DNA from: Cognatishimia sp. F0-27
GTDB lineage: Bacteria; Pseudomonadota; Alphaproteobacteria; Rhodobacterales; Rhodobacteraceae
Reading direction: 5' to 3'
Assembly (NCBI RefSeq): GCF_020667845.1
Contig: NZ_JAFMPQ010000007.1
Coordinates: 62,001-126,000, forward strand
Length of the DNA stretch: 64,000 nt
Under the pieces are notes generated by a model that searched no databases, was not told the DNA's origin, and saw nothing but the letters and a program-made list of their open reading frames with translations. The position numbers were made by a program, and so were the translations under genes. Shown here piece after piece: positions 53,484 to 63,208 of the stretch (its first letter is position 1; every line of letters starts with the position of its first letter).

Positions 53484-54482
53484 TCAGGTTTTCGGCAGTG
53501 CGTCGAGCCGCGCTTGAAGCGGGCTCCAGTCCTCCACCTCGAGCCGCACCGGCAGGGTCAGCACCTTTTGTCGAAAGGATGCAGGCAGGCGGACGGCGTC
53601 TTTTTCTGTTGTCACAAGCTGGGCTCCCAAGGTCGTTGCCTCGGTTTCGAGCCGCGTCATCAGCGCGGGCGTGAGCGGCTGGTGATCGTCCAGAGCCTCG
53701 CCCCGCCGCAGGTCCGCACCCAGACTCCGCAATGTGGCAAAGAACTTCTCCGGGTGGCCGATCCCGGCAAAGGCGAGCGTCGGCAGACCCTGCCAGTCCA
53801 TGCCGGTCTGGAGCGGTGCAAGTGTCCCGCGCAGCTGTGGCAGGCGCGCGGCCTCTGCGCCCCAGATCGCGTCGAACCGGGCCTGAGCCGATGCTGCCCC
53901 GATGGAGAGCAGCAGATCGCCCCGCGCGAGCCCGGGGCCGACGGGTTCGCGCAGCGGGCCTGCGGGCATCACGCGCCCATTGCCGAAGCCGGTTACCGCA
54001 TCGACAACCACGATGGACAGGTCGCGCGGCAAGGCGGGGTTCTGAAACCCGTCATCGAGCACAAGGATCGAGGCGCCGGCGGCGACGGCCGCGCGGGCAC
54101 CGGCGGCTCGATCGCGGGCGACCCAAACCGGGGTGAAAGCCGCAATCAGGAGCGGTTCGTCTCCGGTTTCCTCTGCGCCATGGCTGCGCGGGTCCACGGC
54201 GACCGGCCCGCGGAGCGTGCCGCCATAGCCGCGCGACACCACATGCGGGGTGTGACCCTGTGCCATGAGGTGCTGCACCAAGGCGATGACGGTTGGCGTC
54301 TTGCCGGTGCCGCCAGCGTTGATATTGCCGACGCAGATCACCGGAACAGGAGGGCGGTAATCGGGTGCACGGGCGACGCGCCGGGCGGTGAGGGCCGCGC
54401 TTAGAGCGCCCAGCGGTGCCAGCAGGCGGGCGCGCAAGCCGGGCCGGTCGGGCGGGTGGAACCAGAAGCCGGGCGGACGCAT
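53484..54482 (-). CDS. lpxK: Tetraacyldisaccharide 4'-kinase
   Basis: A 332-residue LpxK, which adds the 4'-phosphate to the lipid A precursor at the inner membrane. The N-terminal [21 protein letters not shown]-loop [17 protein letters not shown], the GDEPLL motif and [11 protein letters not shown] are typical. It begins at the stop of waaA (TGATG overlap), so the two lipopolysaccharide core genes are co-translated. Confidence 0.93.
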   Translation of the reverse strand: MRPPGFWFHPPDRPGLRARLLAPLGALSAALTARRVARAPDYRPPVPVICVGNINAGGTGKTPTVIALVQHLMAQGHTPHVVSRGYGGTLRGPVAVDPRSHGAEETGDEPLLIAAFTPVWVARDRAAGARAAVAAGASILVLDDGFQNPALPRDLSIVVVDAVTGFGNGRVMPAGPLREPVGPGLARGDLLLSIGAASAQARFDAIWGAEAARLPQLRGTLAPLQTGMDWQGLPTLAFAGIGHPEKFFATLRSLGADLRRGEALDDHQPLTPALMTRLETEATTLGAQLVTTEKDAVRLPASFRQKVLTLPVRLEVEDWSPLQARLDALPKT

Positions 54483-55714
54483 CAGGACGGCTCCGAGCGC
54501 GGTGTTTCGGCGGCGGTTCGCGATCTGTCGAGCACGTCCAGAAGTTCGGTAACGAGCCGGTCGGTCAGTGCTGCGCCGTCTGAAATGACGGTCCAGCCCG
54601 CCATGGCCATGCTCGCGGCCTGATCGGGCGCGATCAGGTGCGACACGGCGGTGCCCAACGAATCCGCGTCGCGCACGATCCGCGCGGCCCCGGCGGCCAC
54701 GAGCGCGGAATAGGCGTCGAGGTGCCGCCCGACATTCGGCCCGTAGAGGATCGCCGTGCCAAGCGCTGCCGCGGAGAGCGGGTCATGACCGCCATAGCCG
54801 GGCACAAGCGATCCGCCCAGAAATCCGAGCGGCGCCGCACGATACCACAGGCCCAGTTCTTCGGGGCCCTCGGTCAGCAGGATCTGGGTGTTGTCATCGG
54901 GCAATTCGCCGTTGTCCCAGCGCGCGCAGCGGATACCGGAGGCCGCAATGATCGCGTCGATGGCCGTGGCTTCCTCGGAATTGTGCGGCACCGCGATCAA
55001 CAGGAGCCTGTGGGACAGGCGCACGGCGCGCGAATGGGCCCGGAGCACGTCGCCGGTTTCGGAGGCGCGCAGATGTGCCGCGAGCCAGACCGGGCGGCCG
55101 GACAGCGTGGCGGAAAGCTCTTCGAGCGCGGCATCGGCGCAGTCCGGAGGCACCGGCGCTTCGTTGAGCGGCCCGGAGGTGCGGATCATGTCGGCGGGCA
55201 GGCCGGCGCGACGCAGGCGTCGGGCGGCTGACTGATCGATGACATGCACCGCGTCACACAGCGCCAGCGCAGCGGGCACGGGGTCGGGCAACCAGCGCGG
55301 TGCGGGCGAGTCCAGAGGCGCATCGCCGATGTCGAGGGCCAGAATATGGGTCCCATGGGCGCGCAGGGCTGCGATCAGCGCCGGGCGCACGGTTTGGCCG
55401 CACAGCAGCGCGATATCCGGGGACAGCGCCGAGACGAAGCGTTCCGCATCTGCCGGGCGGTCGGCGGGCAGGGTGACCGAAAGCCAGTCGTCTTCAGCCC
55501 GGATATTGCCGGTGCAGGCGATCACGAGGTCGGGGCTGGTCTGTTGCACCCGGGCACAGAGGCTGCTGAGCCCGCGTGAGCGGCGGTGCTCTGCGCCAAC
55601 GGCGAGGATCAGCGGCCCGGGCGGGCGCGGCGGCAAGGGTGCGGGCTGATCGGAGGCGGCGTGGCTGCGCGCCCAGGCGGCATAGGCGGTGAGGCTCAGC
55701 GGGCGGACGGCCAT
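54482..55714 (-). CDS. waaA: 3-deoxy-D-manno-octulosonic acid transferase (Kdo transferase)
   Basis: A 410-residue GT-B fold protein of the KdtA/WaaA family, which adds Kdo to lipid [31 protein letters not shown] and [11 protein letters not shown] in the C-terminal half are the family motifs. The N terminus differs from the E. coli enzyme and lacks an obvious membrane anchor; this shortened form is found in Rhodobacteraceae. Being directly upstream of lpxK supports the call. Confidence 0.87.
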   Translation of the reverse strand: MAVRPLSLTAYAAWARSHAASDQPAPLPPRPPGPLILAVGAEHRRSRGLSSLCARVQQTSPDLVIACTGNIRAEDDWLSVTLPADRPADAERFVSALSPDIALLCGQTVRPALIAALRAHGTHILALDIGDAPLDSPAPRWLPDPVPAALALCDAVHVIDQSAARRLRRAGLPADMIRTSGPLNEAPVPPDCADAALEELSATLSGRPVWLAAHLRASETGDVLRAHSRAVRLSHRLLLIAVPHNSEEATAIDAIIAASGIRCARWDNGELPDDNTQILLTEGPEELGLWYRAAPLGFLGGSLVPGYGGHDPLSAAALGTAILYGPNVGRHLDAYSALVAAGAARIVRDADSLGTAVSHLIAPDQAASMAMAGWTVISDGAALTDRLVTELLDVLDRSRTAAETPRSEPS

Positions 55715-56154
55715 GGCTCAGGCAGGGTCCGGCGTGGCGGCGCGACCGGCGCTGGGCTTCGGCTCGGGGGCGGACGGGCGCAGGGCGTGGAGGTGACAGG
55801 CAGCCATGGGGTCGAGGGCCTTTGCCGGTGGGGGCTTCGGGCTGAACCTAGATCAGCTTGCCCGTGACCGAAACCGAAAATCGTAGGTGAAGCGCGTGGC
55901 GCGTCATGCGGCGGGGCTGGTCATGACGGCAGGATTGGCGGCGGAGGGCGCGGGGGCGCTCGGTCGATTGGCGGCAGTGGTGGCCTGCGTGGGGAGCGGG
56001 CGGCTCTGCCTTGCAGGCGAACCGTGGCTGGGCCAGAACGGCATGCTCAAAAGGGGGCATGGCCCGCGTTTGCGCCTTTGCCAAAGGCCGCATCAACGGG
56101 CCCCGGATGGCGCGGACTGCGGCTGTGTCGGAAGCAGGGCGTGCGGCGCGGGTG
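55715..56154. other. Gap without recognisable gene
   Basis: 440 bases between the waaA start and the end of the MBL-fold gene. A 29-codon minus-strand frame just before waaA and a 98-codon + strand frame from a GTG at 55887 have no ribosome site and no protein-like pattern. The waaA promoter should be here. Confidence 0.55.
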
Positions 56155-57003
56155 TCAGTCGCGCCGGTTCCCCGCATCGCTAAGCCATTGCGGCCGCAGC
56201 ACGACAACCGTGGGACGCGGTGGCAGGTTGCGCAACGAGACCTCCATTGACGGGCCATCGCGGATGTCGATCGCAAAGCTGTCCGAGATGTCTTCGAGGA
56301 ACCGTCCGAGACCGAAATCCGAGAACCAGTGCATCGGAATCACCACCGAGGATTTCAGCCGGTTGATGACGGAAACCATATCTTCGACGGCCATTGTATA
56401 GCCGCCATCGACCGGCACCATGACCACATCGAGCCGCCCGAGTGCCGCGAATTGGGCGTCAGTGGGCACGTGATGCAGATGCCCGAGATGCCCGATGCAC
56501 AGCCCTTCAACTTCAAACACGAAGATCGAGTTGCCCGCGTCCTCGCGACCGCCCCATTGGCTGCGGATGTCAGTGGAGACATTGCGCACGAGCATCTCCC
56601 CGAGATCGAGATGGTGGTTGATGCCCGCGCCATGGGTGTCGCCCCACCCGCGCAGCACATGCGGAATGGCGGGGTCAGGGTTGGCGGTCCAATGGGTGTC
56701 ATGGGCGTGGTTCATGGTGACCACGTCGGGAATGAGCTGGGTGTTGCCGAGGAAACCGGTGAAATCCGTCGCGGCGGTCAGCCCGCCGGGGGTCTGAAGC
56801 AGGAAGGTGGCATGGGCCACGTAATGCAGGCGGACGGAAAAATCCGGAACGGGTTCGGTCCAGCTGGCCTTGTGCAGGTATTGCAGGCCGGGTGCCGCAT
56901 CGGCCACGGCGATGCAATGGCTGGGGCGGCGCGTATCCTGTGCCGCAGCCGTTGTGGCCATCAGCAGGAATGCAAGCAGGGCATGGGTCAGTCGGGTCAT
57001 CAT
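56155..57003 (-). CDS. Exported MBL-fold metallo-hydrolase with altered metal motif
   Basis: A 282-residue protein with a signal peptide (MMTRLTHALLAFLLMATTAA, cut near AAAQ) and a UlaG-like metallo-beta-lactamase fold (HYVAHATFLLQTPGG, then AATDFTGFLG). The usual HxHxDH motif reads TMNHAHDTHW, with the Asp shifted, so metal binding may be changed; later His residues (GHLGHLHH, IPMHWFSD) are kept. GGAG is 8 bases before the ATG at 57003. The substrate is unknown. Confidence 0.82.
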   Translation of the reverse strand: MMTRLTHALLAFLLMATTAAAQDTRRPSHCIAVADAAPGLQYLHKASWTEPVPDFSVRLHYVAHATFLLQTPGGLTAATDFTGFLGNTQLIPDVVTMNHAHDTHWTANPDPAIPHVLRGWGDTHGAGINHHLDLGEMLVRNVSTDIRSQWGGREDAGNSIFVFEVEGLCIGHLGHLHHVPTDAQFAALGRLDVVMVPVDGGYTMAVEDMVSVINRLKSSVVIPMHWFSDFGLGRFLEDISDSFAIDIRDGPSMEVSLRNLPPRPTVVVLRPQWLSDAGNRRD

Positions 57004-57215
57004 GGCGCGGGCTCCGTCACGAGGCATGACGTTAGGGTAGCGCCGGACGGGCGCGGGGAAAGTGCCAATGCGCGGCAGGCGCGGGTCTGGGCGCGCGGCA
57101 AGGCGGTTGGGCGACCCCGACGCCGCTTTTGCGGGCAAGTTTGCGGCGCGCCTTGTGGCGCGGTTTCATGCTGTCGGGCTTTGGCTTGGAGACAGGCCAT
57201 GCGGGTTGACGTGAG

Positions 57216-57238
57216 ACGCGCATGCAAGGGCGCGGCGA
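57216..57238 (+). repeat. 23-bp dispersed repeat, copy 2
   Basis: Identical over 23 bases to 51462-51484. It lies 29 bases beyond the 3' end of the GNAT gene in the 263-base gap 57004-57266, which shows no other feature. Confidence 0.75.
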
Positions 57239-57266
57239 ACAAACCGCTGGGGCAGGACGCCGGCCG

Positions 57267-57851
57267 CTAACCCACCGTGGTGCGCCCGCGCCGGTCGGCC
57301 CTGAGCGCGGCATAGAGCACATGGGTGCGCCAGCGGCCATTGATCTGAAGATAGCTTTGCGCCACGCCTTCGTATTTGAAGCCGGATCGCTCCAGCAAGC
57401 CGCGCGACGGCACGTTCTCCGGCAGGCAGGCCGCCTCGATCCGGCTCAGCCCGAGCCGTTCAAAGGCGTGGTGGACCATCGCCTCGATGGCTTCGGACAT
57501 GTAGCCCTCGCGGGCATAGGGTGCGCCGATCCAGTATCCCAGCGTACCCGCCTGTGCCGGGCCACGACGGATATTGTCCAGCGTGATCGCTCCGATCAGC
57601 GCCTGGTCCCTGCGTCGCACGAGGAAGAGCGGCACCGCCGTGCCCGAGGAGATCGAGCGCGACGCCCAATAGACCCGGTTTGTGAAAGCCCGCCGCGTCA
57701 GGTGGTCCTCTGCCCAGGAGGGCTCCCAGGGGACAAGGAAATCCCGGCTGGTCTGACGCAGCGTGGACCATGGCGTGAAATCCGCATGCACCGGCGGGCG
57801 CAGGGTGAGACGGTCCGTCTCGAGCCGTAGCTTCCGCCGGAGCATCATCAT
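57267..57851 (-). CDS. GNAT family N-acetyltransferase (RimJ/RimL-like)
   Basis: A 194-residue acetyltransferase. LETDRLTLRPPVHADF at the N terminus, GTLGYWIGAPYAREGYMSEA as acetyl-CoA-binding motif A, and RIEAACLPENVPSRGLLERS as motif B fit the RimJ/RimL group, which acetylate protein N termini or small molecules. The first of three consecutive ATG codons, at 57851, overlaps the stop of the peptidase gene, so it is translationally coupled to it. Confidence 0.9.
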   Translation of the reverse strand: MMMLRRKLRLETDRLTLRPPVHADFTPWSTLRQTSRDFLVPWEPSWAEDHLTRRAFTNRVYWASRSISSGTAVPLFLVRRRDQALIGAITLDNIRRGPAQAGTLGYWIGAPYAREGYMSEAIEAMVHHAFERLGLSRIEAACLPENVPSRGLLERSGFKYEGVAQSYLQINGRWRTHVLYAALRADRRGRTTVG

Positions 57852-59116
57852 CAGGCGGCGATCCGTCGCTGTTGCAGGTCTCCCAGATCGGGCGCGGCGG
57901 AGACCGGACCATAGAGGGCGAGCGCGGCCGGAGACTCCATCACCTGCCGCGCGGCAAACGTCCGCAGGCCGTCCAGCGTCACGGCATCGATGCGCGCCAC
58001 GGTCTTTTCGATCGCGGGCACTTCGCCCCAGATCTGGATCATGCGCGCCATCCGTTCGGCGCGGCTCGACGGGCTTTCCAGCCCCATCAGGAGACCGGCC
58101 TTCATCTGGGCGCGCGCGCGTTCGAGCTCCGCCATGGTCATGTCTCCGGCCGCGCGCTTCATCTCGTCGATGGTCAGTTCCGCCAGCTCGCGGATCTCCG
58201 CGCCCGACGTGCCGGCGTAGATCGTGGTCATGCCCGTATCGGAATAGGCCCCCGACTGCGCAAAGATGGTATAGCACAGGCCGCGTTTCTCGCGGATTTC
58301 CTGAAACAGCCGCGAGGACATCCCGCCCCCGAGCGCCATGGAATAGACCTGCGCGGTGTAGAACGCGTCGTCGCGATAGCCCGGCGCCTCGAAGGCCAGT
58401 GCCATATGCGCCTGTTCGAGAGCCTTTTCCCGCCTTGCCTGACCGCCCACGAACCGCGCCGGCGCGGCCGTTTTGCCGGGACGGGGCGGCAGCGCGCCAA
58501 AGAGCGCCTGTGCCTGTGCCACAATCCTGTCGTGATCCACGGCCCCGGCGGCGGAGACGATCAGCTGCTCCGGCCCGTAATGCTCCGAGACGAAGGTGGC
58601 GAGGTCGTCGCGCCCGAAGGCGGAAACCCGCGCGGTCTCGCCAAGGATCGTGCGCCCGAGCGCCTGGTTGGGGTAGGCGCTTTCCTGCAACCAATCGAAG
58701 ATCACGTCATCGGGCGTATCGAGCGCCTGACCGATTTCCTGAAGGATGACGTGGCGCTCCACGTCGATTTCCTTGGGGTCAAAGACCGGGTTGAGCAGAA
58801 TATCGGCAATCACGTCCAGAGCCAGCGCGGTGTCCGCTTCGAGCACGCGCGCGTAATAGGCCGTGACCTCGCGCGAGGTATAGGCATTGATATAGCCGCC
58901 CACGTCTTCGATGGTCTCGGCGATCTGCAAGGCGGAGCGCGACGTCGTGCCCTTGAAGGCCATGTGTTCGAGGAAATGCGCAATCCCGTTCTGGTCCGCG
59001 CGTTCGTGGCGGCCGCCTGCTGCGACCCAGACACCAAGAGAGGCCGATTGCATCGAGGGCATATGCTCGGTGACGATACGCAGGCCGTTGGGCAGGGTGG
59101 TCAATTGGGCTGTCAC
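57851..59116 (-). CDS. M16 family zinc peptidase (processing-peptidase-like)
   Basis: A 421-residue pitrilysin-type metallopeptidase. The inverted zinc motif HFLEH has His47, Glu50 and His51; the third ligand Glu follows about 75 residues later in the EVTAYYA region. The size fits bacterial relatives of the mitochondrial processing peptidase beta subunit. It overlaps thrC by four bases. This thrC-M16-GNAT order is common in Rhodobacteraceae. Confidence 0.93.
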   Translation of the reverse strand: MTAQLTTLPNGLRIVTEHMPSMQSASLGVWVAAGGRHERADQNGIAHFLEHMAFKGTTSRSALQIAETIEDVGGYINAYTSREVTAYYARVLEADTALALDVIADILLNPVFDPKEIDVERHVILQEIGQALDTPDDVIFDWLQESAYPNQALGRTILGETARVSAFGRDDLATFVSEHYGPEQLIVSAAGAVDHDRIVAQAQALFGALPPRPGKTAAPARFVGGQARREKALEQAHMALAFEAPGYRDDAFYTAQVYSMALGGGMSSRLFQEIREKRGLCYTIFAQSGAYSDTGMTTIYAGTSGAEIRELAELTIDEMKRAAGDMTMAELERARAQMKAGLLMGLESPSSRAERMARMIQIWGEVPAIEKTVARIDAVTLDGLRTFAARQVMESPAALALYGPVSAAPDLGDLQQRRIAA

Positions 59117-60498
59117 GGGGTGAGACGCTCCTCGATCAGGGTTTCAAGCGCGGTCAGGTCATTGGGCACCTGGGTGATCCGCTCTGCCCGGTCATAAAGA
59201 TCCGCCATCCGATTGGGAAGGGGCGGGTGAATGCCGGTGGCGGCCTCCACCGCCGCAGGAAATTTCGCCGGGTGCGCGGTGGCCAGCGTGACCATCGGCG
59301 TCGCGCCGAGATGCTGGTTGGCCACATGCACGCCGACCGCACTGTGCGGGCAGAGCAATTCGCCGGTCTGCCTGCGGGCCGCGGCAATGGTTGCGGATGT
59401 TGTATCCTCATCGGCCATGCCGCTGTCGTAATGCGCGCGCAGCGCCGCCATGGCGTTCTCCGACACGCGGAAGCCCCCGGTCTTGAGCTCTTCCATCAAG
59501 GCCGCCACGGCCGCGCCGTCATGGTCATGGGCCCAGAACAGGGCGCGCTCGAAATTTGAACTGACCTCGATATCCATCGACGGCGAGATCGACGGGGCAA
59601 CGCCGGCCTTGCGATATTCGGAGGTCTGCAGGCAGCGGTGCAGGATGTCGTTGCGGTTGGTCGCGATCACCAGCCGATCGATCGGCAGGCCCATTTCCTT
59701 GGCGATGAACCCGGCGAAGATATCGCCGAAATTGCCGGTTGGCACGGTGAAGCTGATCTTGCGATCCGGTGCGCCAAGGCTGACGGCGGAAGAGAAATAA
59801 TACACCACCTGTGCCAGCACCCGCGCCCAGTTGATCGAGTTCACACCGGCAAGCCGCACCCGGTCGCGGAAGTCGAAATGGTTGAACATGTCCTTGAGCC
59901 GGGCCTGGCAATCGTCGAAATCGCCCTCCAGGGCCAGCGCGTGCACATTGGCCTCGGTCGGCGTGGTCATCTGGCGGCGCTGCACCTCCGAGACGCGGCC
60001 ATGCGGGTAGAGGATGAACACATCCACATTGTCGAGCCCGCGGAAGGCCTCGATGGCGGCCGAGCCGGTGTCGCCGGAGGTGGCGCCCACAATGGTGACG
60101 CGCTCGCCCCGCGCCGCCAGCACATGCTGGAAGAGCTGGCCGATGATCTGCATGGCGAAATCCTTGAACGCCAGCGTCGGGCCGTGGAACAGCTCCAGCA
60201 GGAAATGGTTCGGCCCCAACTGGACCAGCGGCGCGCGCGCATCGTGGCCAAACCCGGCATAGGCCTTGGCAATCAGGTCCCGGAAAACCGCCGCGTCGAT
60301 CTCGTCGCCGACAAAGGGCGCCATGACGCGAAAGGCGATCTCCTCGTAAGACGCGCCGCGCAGCGCGGCGATCTCGTCGACACTCAGCCGGGGCACGGTT
60401 TCGGGCACATAGAGCCCGCCATCGCGGGCAAGACCGGAAAGCATCGCGTCGGTGAAGCTGAGTGCGGGCGCCTGCCCGCGGGTGGAGATATAGCGCAT
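59113..60498 (-). CDS. thrC: Threonine synthase
   Basis: A 461-residue PLP enzyme converting O-phosphohomoserine to threonine. The N terminus MRYISTRGQAP, the PLP lysine in GPTLAFKDFAMQ, VGATSGDTGSAA and VPTGNFGDIFAGF are typical of the long (class with fungal-type) threonine synthases. The ATG at 60498 gives the standard start. It is 5 bases downstream of surf1 and overlaps the peptidase gene. Confidence 0.95.
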   Translation of the reverse strand: MRYISTRGQAPALSFTDAMLSGLARDGGLYVPETVPRLSVDEIAALRGASYEEIAFRVMAPFVGDEIDAAVFRDLIAKAYAGFGHDARAPLVQLGPNHFLLELFHGPTLAFKDFAMQIIGQLFQHVLAARGERVTIVGATSGDTGSAAIEAFRGLDNVDVFILYPHGRVSEVQRRQMTTPTEANVHALALEGDFDDCQARLKDMFNHFDFRDRVRLAGVNSINWARVLAQVVYYFSSAVSLGAPDRKISFTVPTGNFGDIFAGFIAKEMGLPIDRLVIATNRNDILHRCLQTSEYRKAGVAPSISPSMDIEVSSNFERALFWAHDHDGAAVAALMEELKTGGFRVSENAMAALRAHYDSGMADEDTTSATIAAARRQTGELLCPHSAVGVHVANQHLGATPMVTLATAHPAKFPAAVEAATGIHPPLPNRMADLYDRAERITQVPNDLTALETLIEERLTP

Positions 60499-60503
60499 GG
60501 GCC

Positions 60504-61196
60504 TCAGCCCTCCTTGCCTTTCAGACTGCGTGTGATCCACAGCCCGGTCATCAAAAGCCATACGGCGGCGAGCAGAAACCACGTTACGGCGTATTGCAGG
60601 TGATCGTTCGGAATACCGCTCGTGTCGACGGGCATCGGCGTCACATGCGCATCCGGGGGCGACATCTCGGCGGCAATCACAAGCAGCGGCTCGGTTCGCA
60701 GCGCCTCGGCCATGGCGCCGATGTCGCGCGCAAACCACGTATTGGCGGCCGGGTCGTTTTCCGGCGTGGAACTGGTGCGGTCATCGGGCCAGTGCAGGTT
60801 CCCGCGCAGGCGCACCGCGCCCGTCGCAAGCGGCGTGTCTTTCTGATCGACCGGGGTGAAGCCGCGATCCACCAGAACGCGCCGCCCGTCATCCGTCACG
60901 AAGGAAGAGACGATTCGCCAGCCTGCGCCCTGGCGCTTGACCGAAACCAGCACGTACAGGCCTTCGGCCTCAATCGCGCCGGTGAGCATGACGGGCTGGT
61001 AGCGTTGGGCGGAAGGGTCAACCAGAACCGGCAGCGGTTGTGGCGGACCTGCGATCACCGTCTCGATCTCGCTCAGGATTCCTTCTTTCCACGCCAGTCT
61101 CTGCATCTGCCATGTGCCAAGCCACAGCAGAATACCGGCGCCAAGCGCGCCAATGATCAAAGGAGCAAGGATCCGCTTCACGAGATCTCCATCCAT
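60504..61196 (-). CDS. SURF1 family cytochrome oxidase assembly protein
   Basis: A 230-residue SURF1 protein with one membrane helix at each end (about residues 10-28 and 204-224). LLWLGTWQMQRLAWKE at the first helix and VDRGFTPVDQK, then NDHLQYAVTWFLLAAVWLL at the end are diagnostic. SURF1 helps heme a insertion into cytochrome c oxidase subunit I. It lies after ctaE in the same direction, separated by 435 bases that contain a repeat element. Confidence 0.92.
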   Translation of the reverse strand: MDGDLVKRILAPLIIGALGAGILLWLGTWQMQRLAWKEGILSEIETVIAGPPQPLPVLVDPSAQRYQPVMLTGAIEAEGLYVLVSVKRQGAGWRIVSSFVTDDGRRVLVDRGFTPVDQKDTPLATGAVRLRGNLHWPDDRTSSTPENDPAANTWFARDIGAMAEALRTEPLLVIAAEMSPPDAHVTPMPVDTSGIPNDHLQYAVTWFLLAAVWLLMTGLWITRSLKGKEG

Positions 61197-61449
61197 TCGG
61201 TGGGGGGTGGTTTACCGCACTTGGCGGCGGGTGCAATCCCCGCAGATCCAGCCCGCCCGATCCATCTGCCCGCCTTGACGCGATCGGCCAATCCGGAGAC
61301 GGCGCAACCCCGTCCGGCGGGGGCCGGCGCAAGGCCCGCAGCGACGCTGGTGTCGCCCCGGCCTGTGCCCTACGCGCCCGTCCTCGTGGCGCTCCCGGCC
61401 AAATCCCCGCCGCCTGCGTGCCTGCGCTCCGCCTCCCGCGGCGCCCGGC

Positions 61450-61512
61450 TTCTTTGGGCCAGAAATATCCCGGGGAGTCCGCGCGCTGCGCGCGCGGGCG
61501 GGGCAGCGCCCC
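61450..61512 (+). repeat. Extragenic hairpin element, full copy E
   Basis: Core CTTTGGGCCAGAAATATCCC within 61452-61471, then a GC-rich palindromic part (GCGCGCTGCGCGCGC) and GGGGC/GCCCC with loop AGC at 61500-61512. It is oriented against the flanking ctaE and surf1 genes. The rest of the gap 61197-61631 shows only the ctaE terminator. Confidence 0.85.
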
Positions 61513-61555
61513 AAACAGGACAACGCGGTCACCGCGCACCACGCCCGATCGCAAC

Positions 61556-61586
61556 GCAAAACGCCCACCCCGAGGGGGCAGGCGTT
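61556..61586 (-). terminator. Terminator after ctaE
   Basis: On the minus strand a 12-bp stem (AACGCCTGCCCC pairing with GGGGTGGGCGTT, two G-U pairs) with loop CTC runs into a short T-run. It is 46 bases beyond the ctaE stop codon. Confidence 0.8.
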
Positions 61587-61631
61587 GCAGGTGCTTGGTT
61601 TTGGTCTCAGATCTCTGAAAGGGTCGCCCGG

Positions 61632-62438
61632 TCAGCCGCCCCAGACGTAGACTGCGGCAAAGAGGAAGAGCCAGACCACATCCACGAAGTGCCAGTACCA
61701 CGCGGCGGCTTCGAAGCCGATATGCTTGGTCTGGGTGAAGTGACCCTTCAACAGGCGCAGCAGGCAGACGAACAGGAAGATCGTCCCGATCACAACATGT
61801 GCACCGTGGAAGCCGGTCGCCATGAAGAAGTTCGCGCCGTAGATATTGCCCGAGAAGCCGAAGGCCGCGTGGCTGTATTCATAGGCCTGGAAGGCGGTGA
61901 AGATCACACCCAGCGCAATGGCAATGATCAGGCCCCACTTCATGTCTTCGCGGTTGTTCTCGTGCACCAGGGCGTGGTGTGCCCAGGTCGCGGCCGCGCC
62001 GGAGCAGAGCAGGATCAGCGTGTTGATTAGCGGCAAGTGCCACGGATCAAACGTCTCGATGCCCGCCGGCGGCCAGGGGCCATCGATGGCAGGGCTCAGA
62101 CCACCGGGATCGATCGGGTAGAGCGCGTGCTTGAAGAAGCTCCAGAACCACGCGAAGAAGAACATCACTTCCGACATGATGAAGAGGATGAAGCCGTATT
62201 TCAGGCCGATCTCCACCACGGGGGTATGGTCGCCCACCTGGCTCTCTGCAACCACGTCGGCCCACCAGCCGAACATGGTGTACAGCACGGCCACGAAGCC
62301 GATCAGGAACATCCAGGGGCCGCTGCCATGCATCCACAAGACAGCGCCAAACAGCATGACGAACGCCGCGACGGCCCCGATGAAGGGCCACACGGAGGGG
62401 TTCAGAATATGGTAGTCGTGGTTCTTGGCATGTGCCAT
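61632..62438 (-). CDS. ctaE: Cytochrome c oxidase subunit III
   Basis: A 268-residue integral membrane protein with seven helices, part of the aa3-type oxidase. [41 protein letters not shown] (split by helix II), [14 protein letters not shown] and [11 protein letters not shown] at the C terminus are conserved, including the Glu and His of the subunit III family. GAGG precedes the ATG. It follows ctaG by 19 bases. Confidence 0.96.
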   Translation of the reverse strand: MAHAKNHDYHILNPSVWPFIGAVAAFVMLFGAVLWMHGSGPWMFLIGFVAVLYTMFGWWADVVAESQVGDHTPVVEIGLKYGFILFIMSEVMFFFAWFWSFFKHALYPIDPGGLSPAIDGPWPPAGIETFDPWHLPLINTLILLCSGAAATWAHHALVHENNREDMKWGLIIAIALGVIFTAFQAYEYSHAAFGFSGNIYGANFFMATGFHGAHVVIGTIFLFVCLLRLLKGHFTQTKHIGFEAAAWYWHFVDVVWLFLFAAVYVWGG

Positions 62439-62457
62439 GAGGATCCCTCGTCTCAGG

Positions 62458-63042
62458 TTAGTTCAGGGACGTCTGCGCGTCCGTTTCGGTCTCGAGCGCG
62501 GCCTGTGTCTCTTCGGGCAGGTCGATCTCGTAAAAGGTGTAGCTCAGCGTGATGTGCTTGGAGCGGCTGGCATTGGTGTCGTCGACGATATCCGGCTCGA
62601 CGAAGAAGACCACCGGCATCTGCACCCGCTCGCCGGGCATCAGGACCTGCTCTTCGAAGCAGAAACAGTCGATCTTGGAGAAATAGCCGCCCGCACCGAA
62701 GGGCGCGACGTTGTAGCTGGCCGATCCCGCGATCGGGCGGTCGGTCGGGTTGTAGGCCTCGTAGAAGGCCATGCCCTCTTCCCCGATGCGGATCGTCATC
62801 TCGGTCTGCATCGGCTTGAATTCCCACGCCATGCCGCGGGCCAGAGAGGCGTCGAACCGCACCTTGATGGTCTGGTCGAGGATCCGCCCGTCGATGCTTT
62901 CGGCCACGTCCGTCGCGCCGCCATAGCCTGTGACGCGGCAGAACCAGTCATAGAGCGGCACGGACGCCCAGGCCAGCGAGCCCATGAAAACCACCAGTCC
63001 CACGGTTTGCAGAACGGTTTTCGATTTTCCTTCAATTGCCAT
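62458..63042 (-). CDS. ctaG: Cytochrome c oxidase copper-assembly protein CtaG (Cox11)
   Basis: A 194-residue Cox11-type protein that delivers copper to the CuB site. It has one N-terminal membrane helix (about residues 13-30) and a periplasmic beta domain with the copper-binding [28 protein letters not shown] near the helix is also conserved. It overlaps the small ORF upstream by 11 bases and is followed by ctaE. Confidence 0.95.
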   Translation of the reverse strand: MAIEGKSKTVLQTVGLVVFMGSLAWASVPLYDWFCRVTGYGGATDVAESIDGRILDQTIKVRFDASLARGMAWEFKPMQTEMTIRIGEEGMAFYEAYNPTDRPIAGSASYNVAPFGAGGYFSKIDCFCFEEQVLMPGERVQMPVVFFVEPDIVDDTNASRSKHITLSYTFYEIDLPEETQAALETETDAQTSLN

Positions 63043-63208
63043 CGACAGTGCCTCCTGCTGAGCCGAGCGCGCCTTCCAGATCGCCGCCCGTGACCTTTGC
63101 CACAGTCAGGCCGAACACAATTGCGATCAGGGCTGCAAGCACTAGCCCGACGCCAAGATTCCGGCCGAAGCGGCGCTTGTGGATTTCATGCTGCTTGCTC
63201 AGGCTCAT
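63032..63208 (-). CDS. Small single-helix protein of the cta operon (CoxF-like position)
   Basis: A 58-residue frame starting MSLSKQHEIHKRRFGRNLGV, with one membrane helix (about residues 18-38) and a short C-terminal tail. Its ATG overlaps the ctaB stop (ATGA) and its end overlaps the ctaG start by 11 bases, so it is clearly translated as part of the operon. A small ORF at this place is known in the cta/cox operons of alphaproteobacteria; its function in oxidase assembly is not established. Confidence 0.82.
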   Translation of the reverse strand: MSLSKQHEIHKRRFGRNLGVGLVLAALIAIVFGLTVAKVTGGDLEGALGSAGGTVDGN

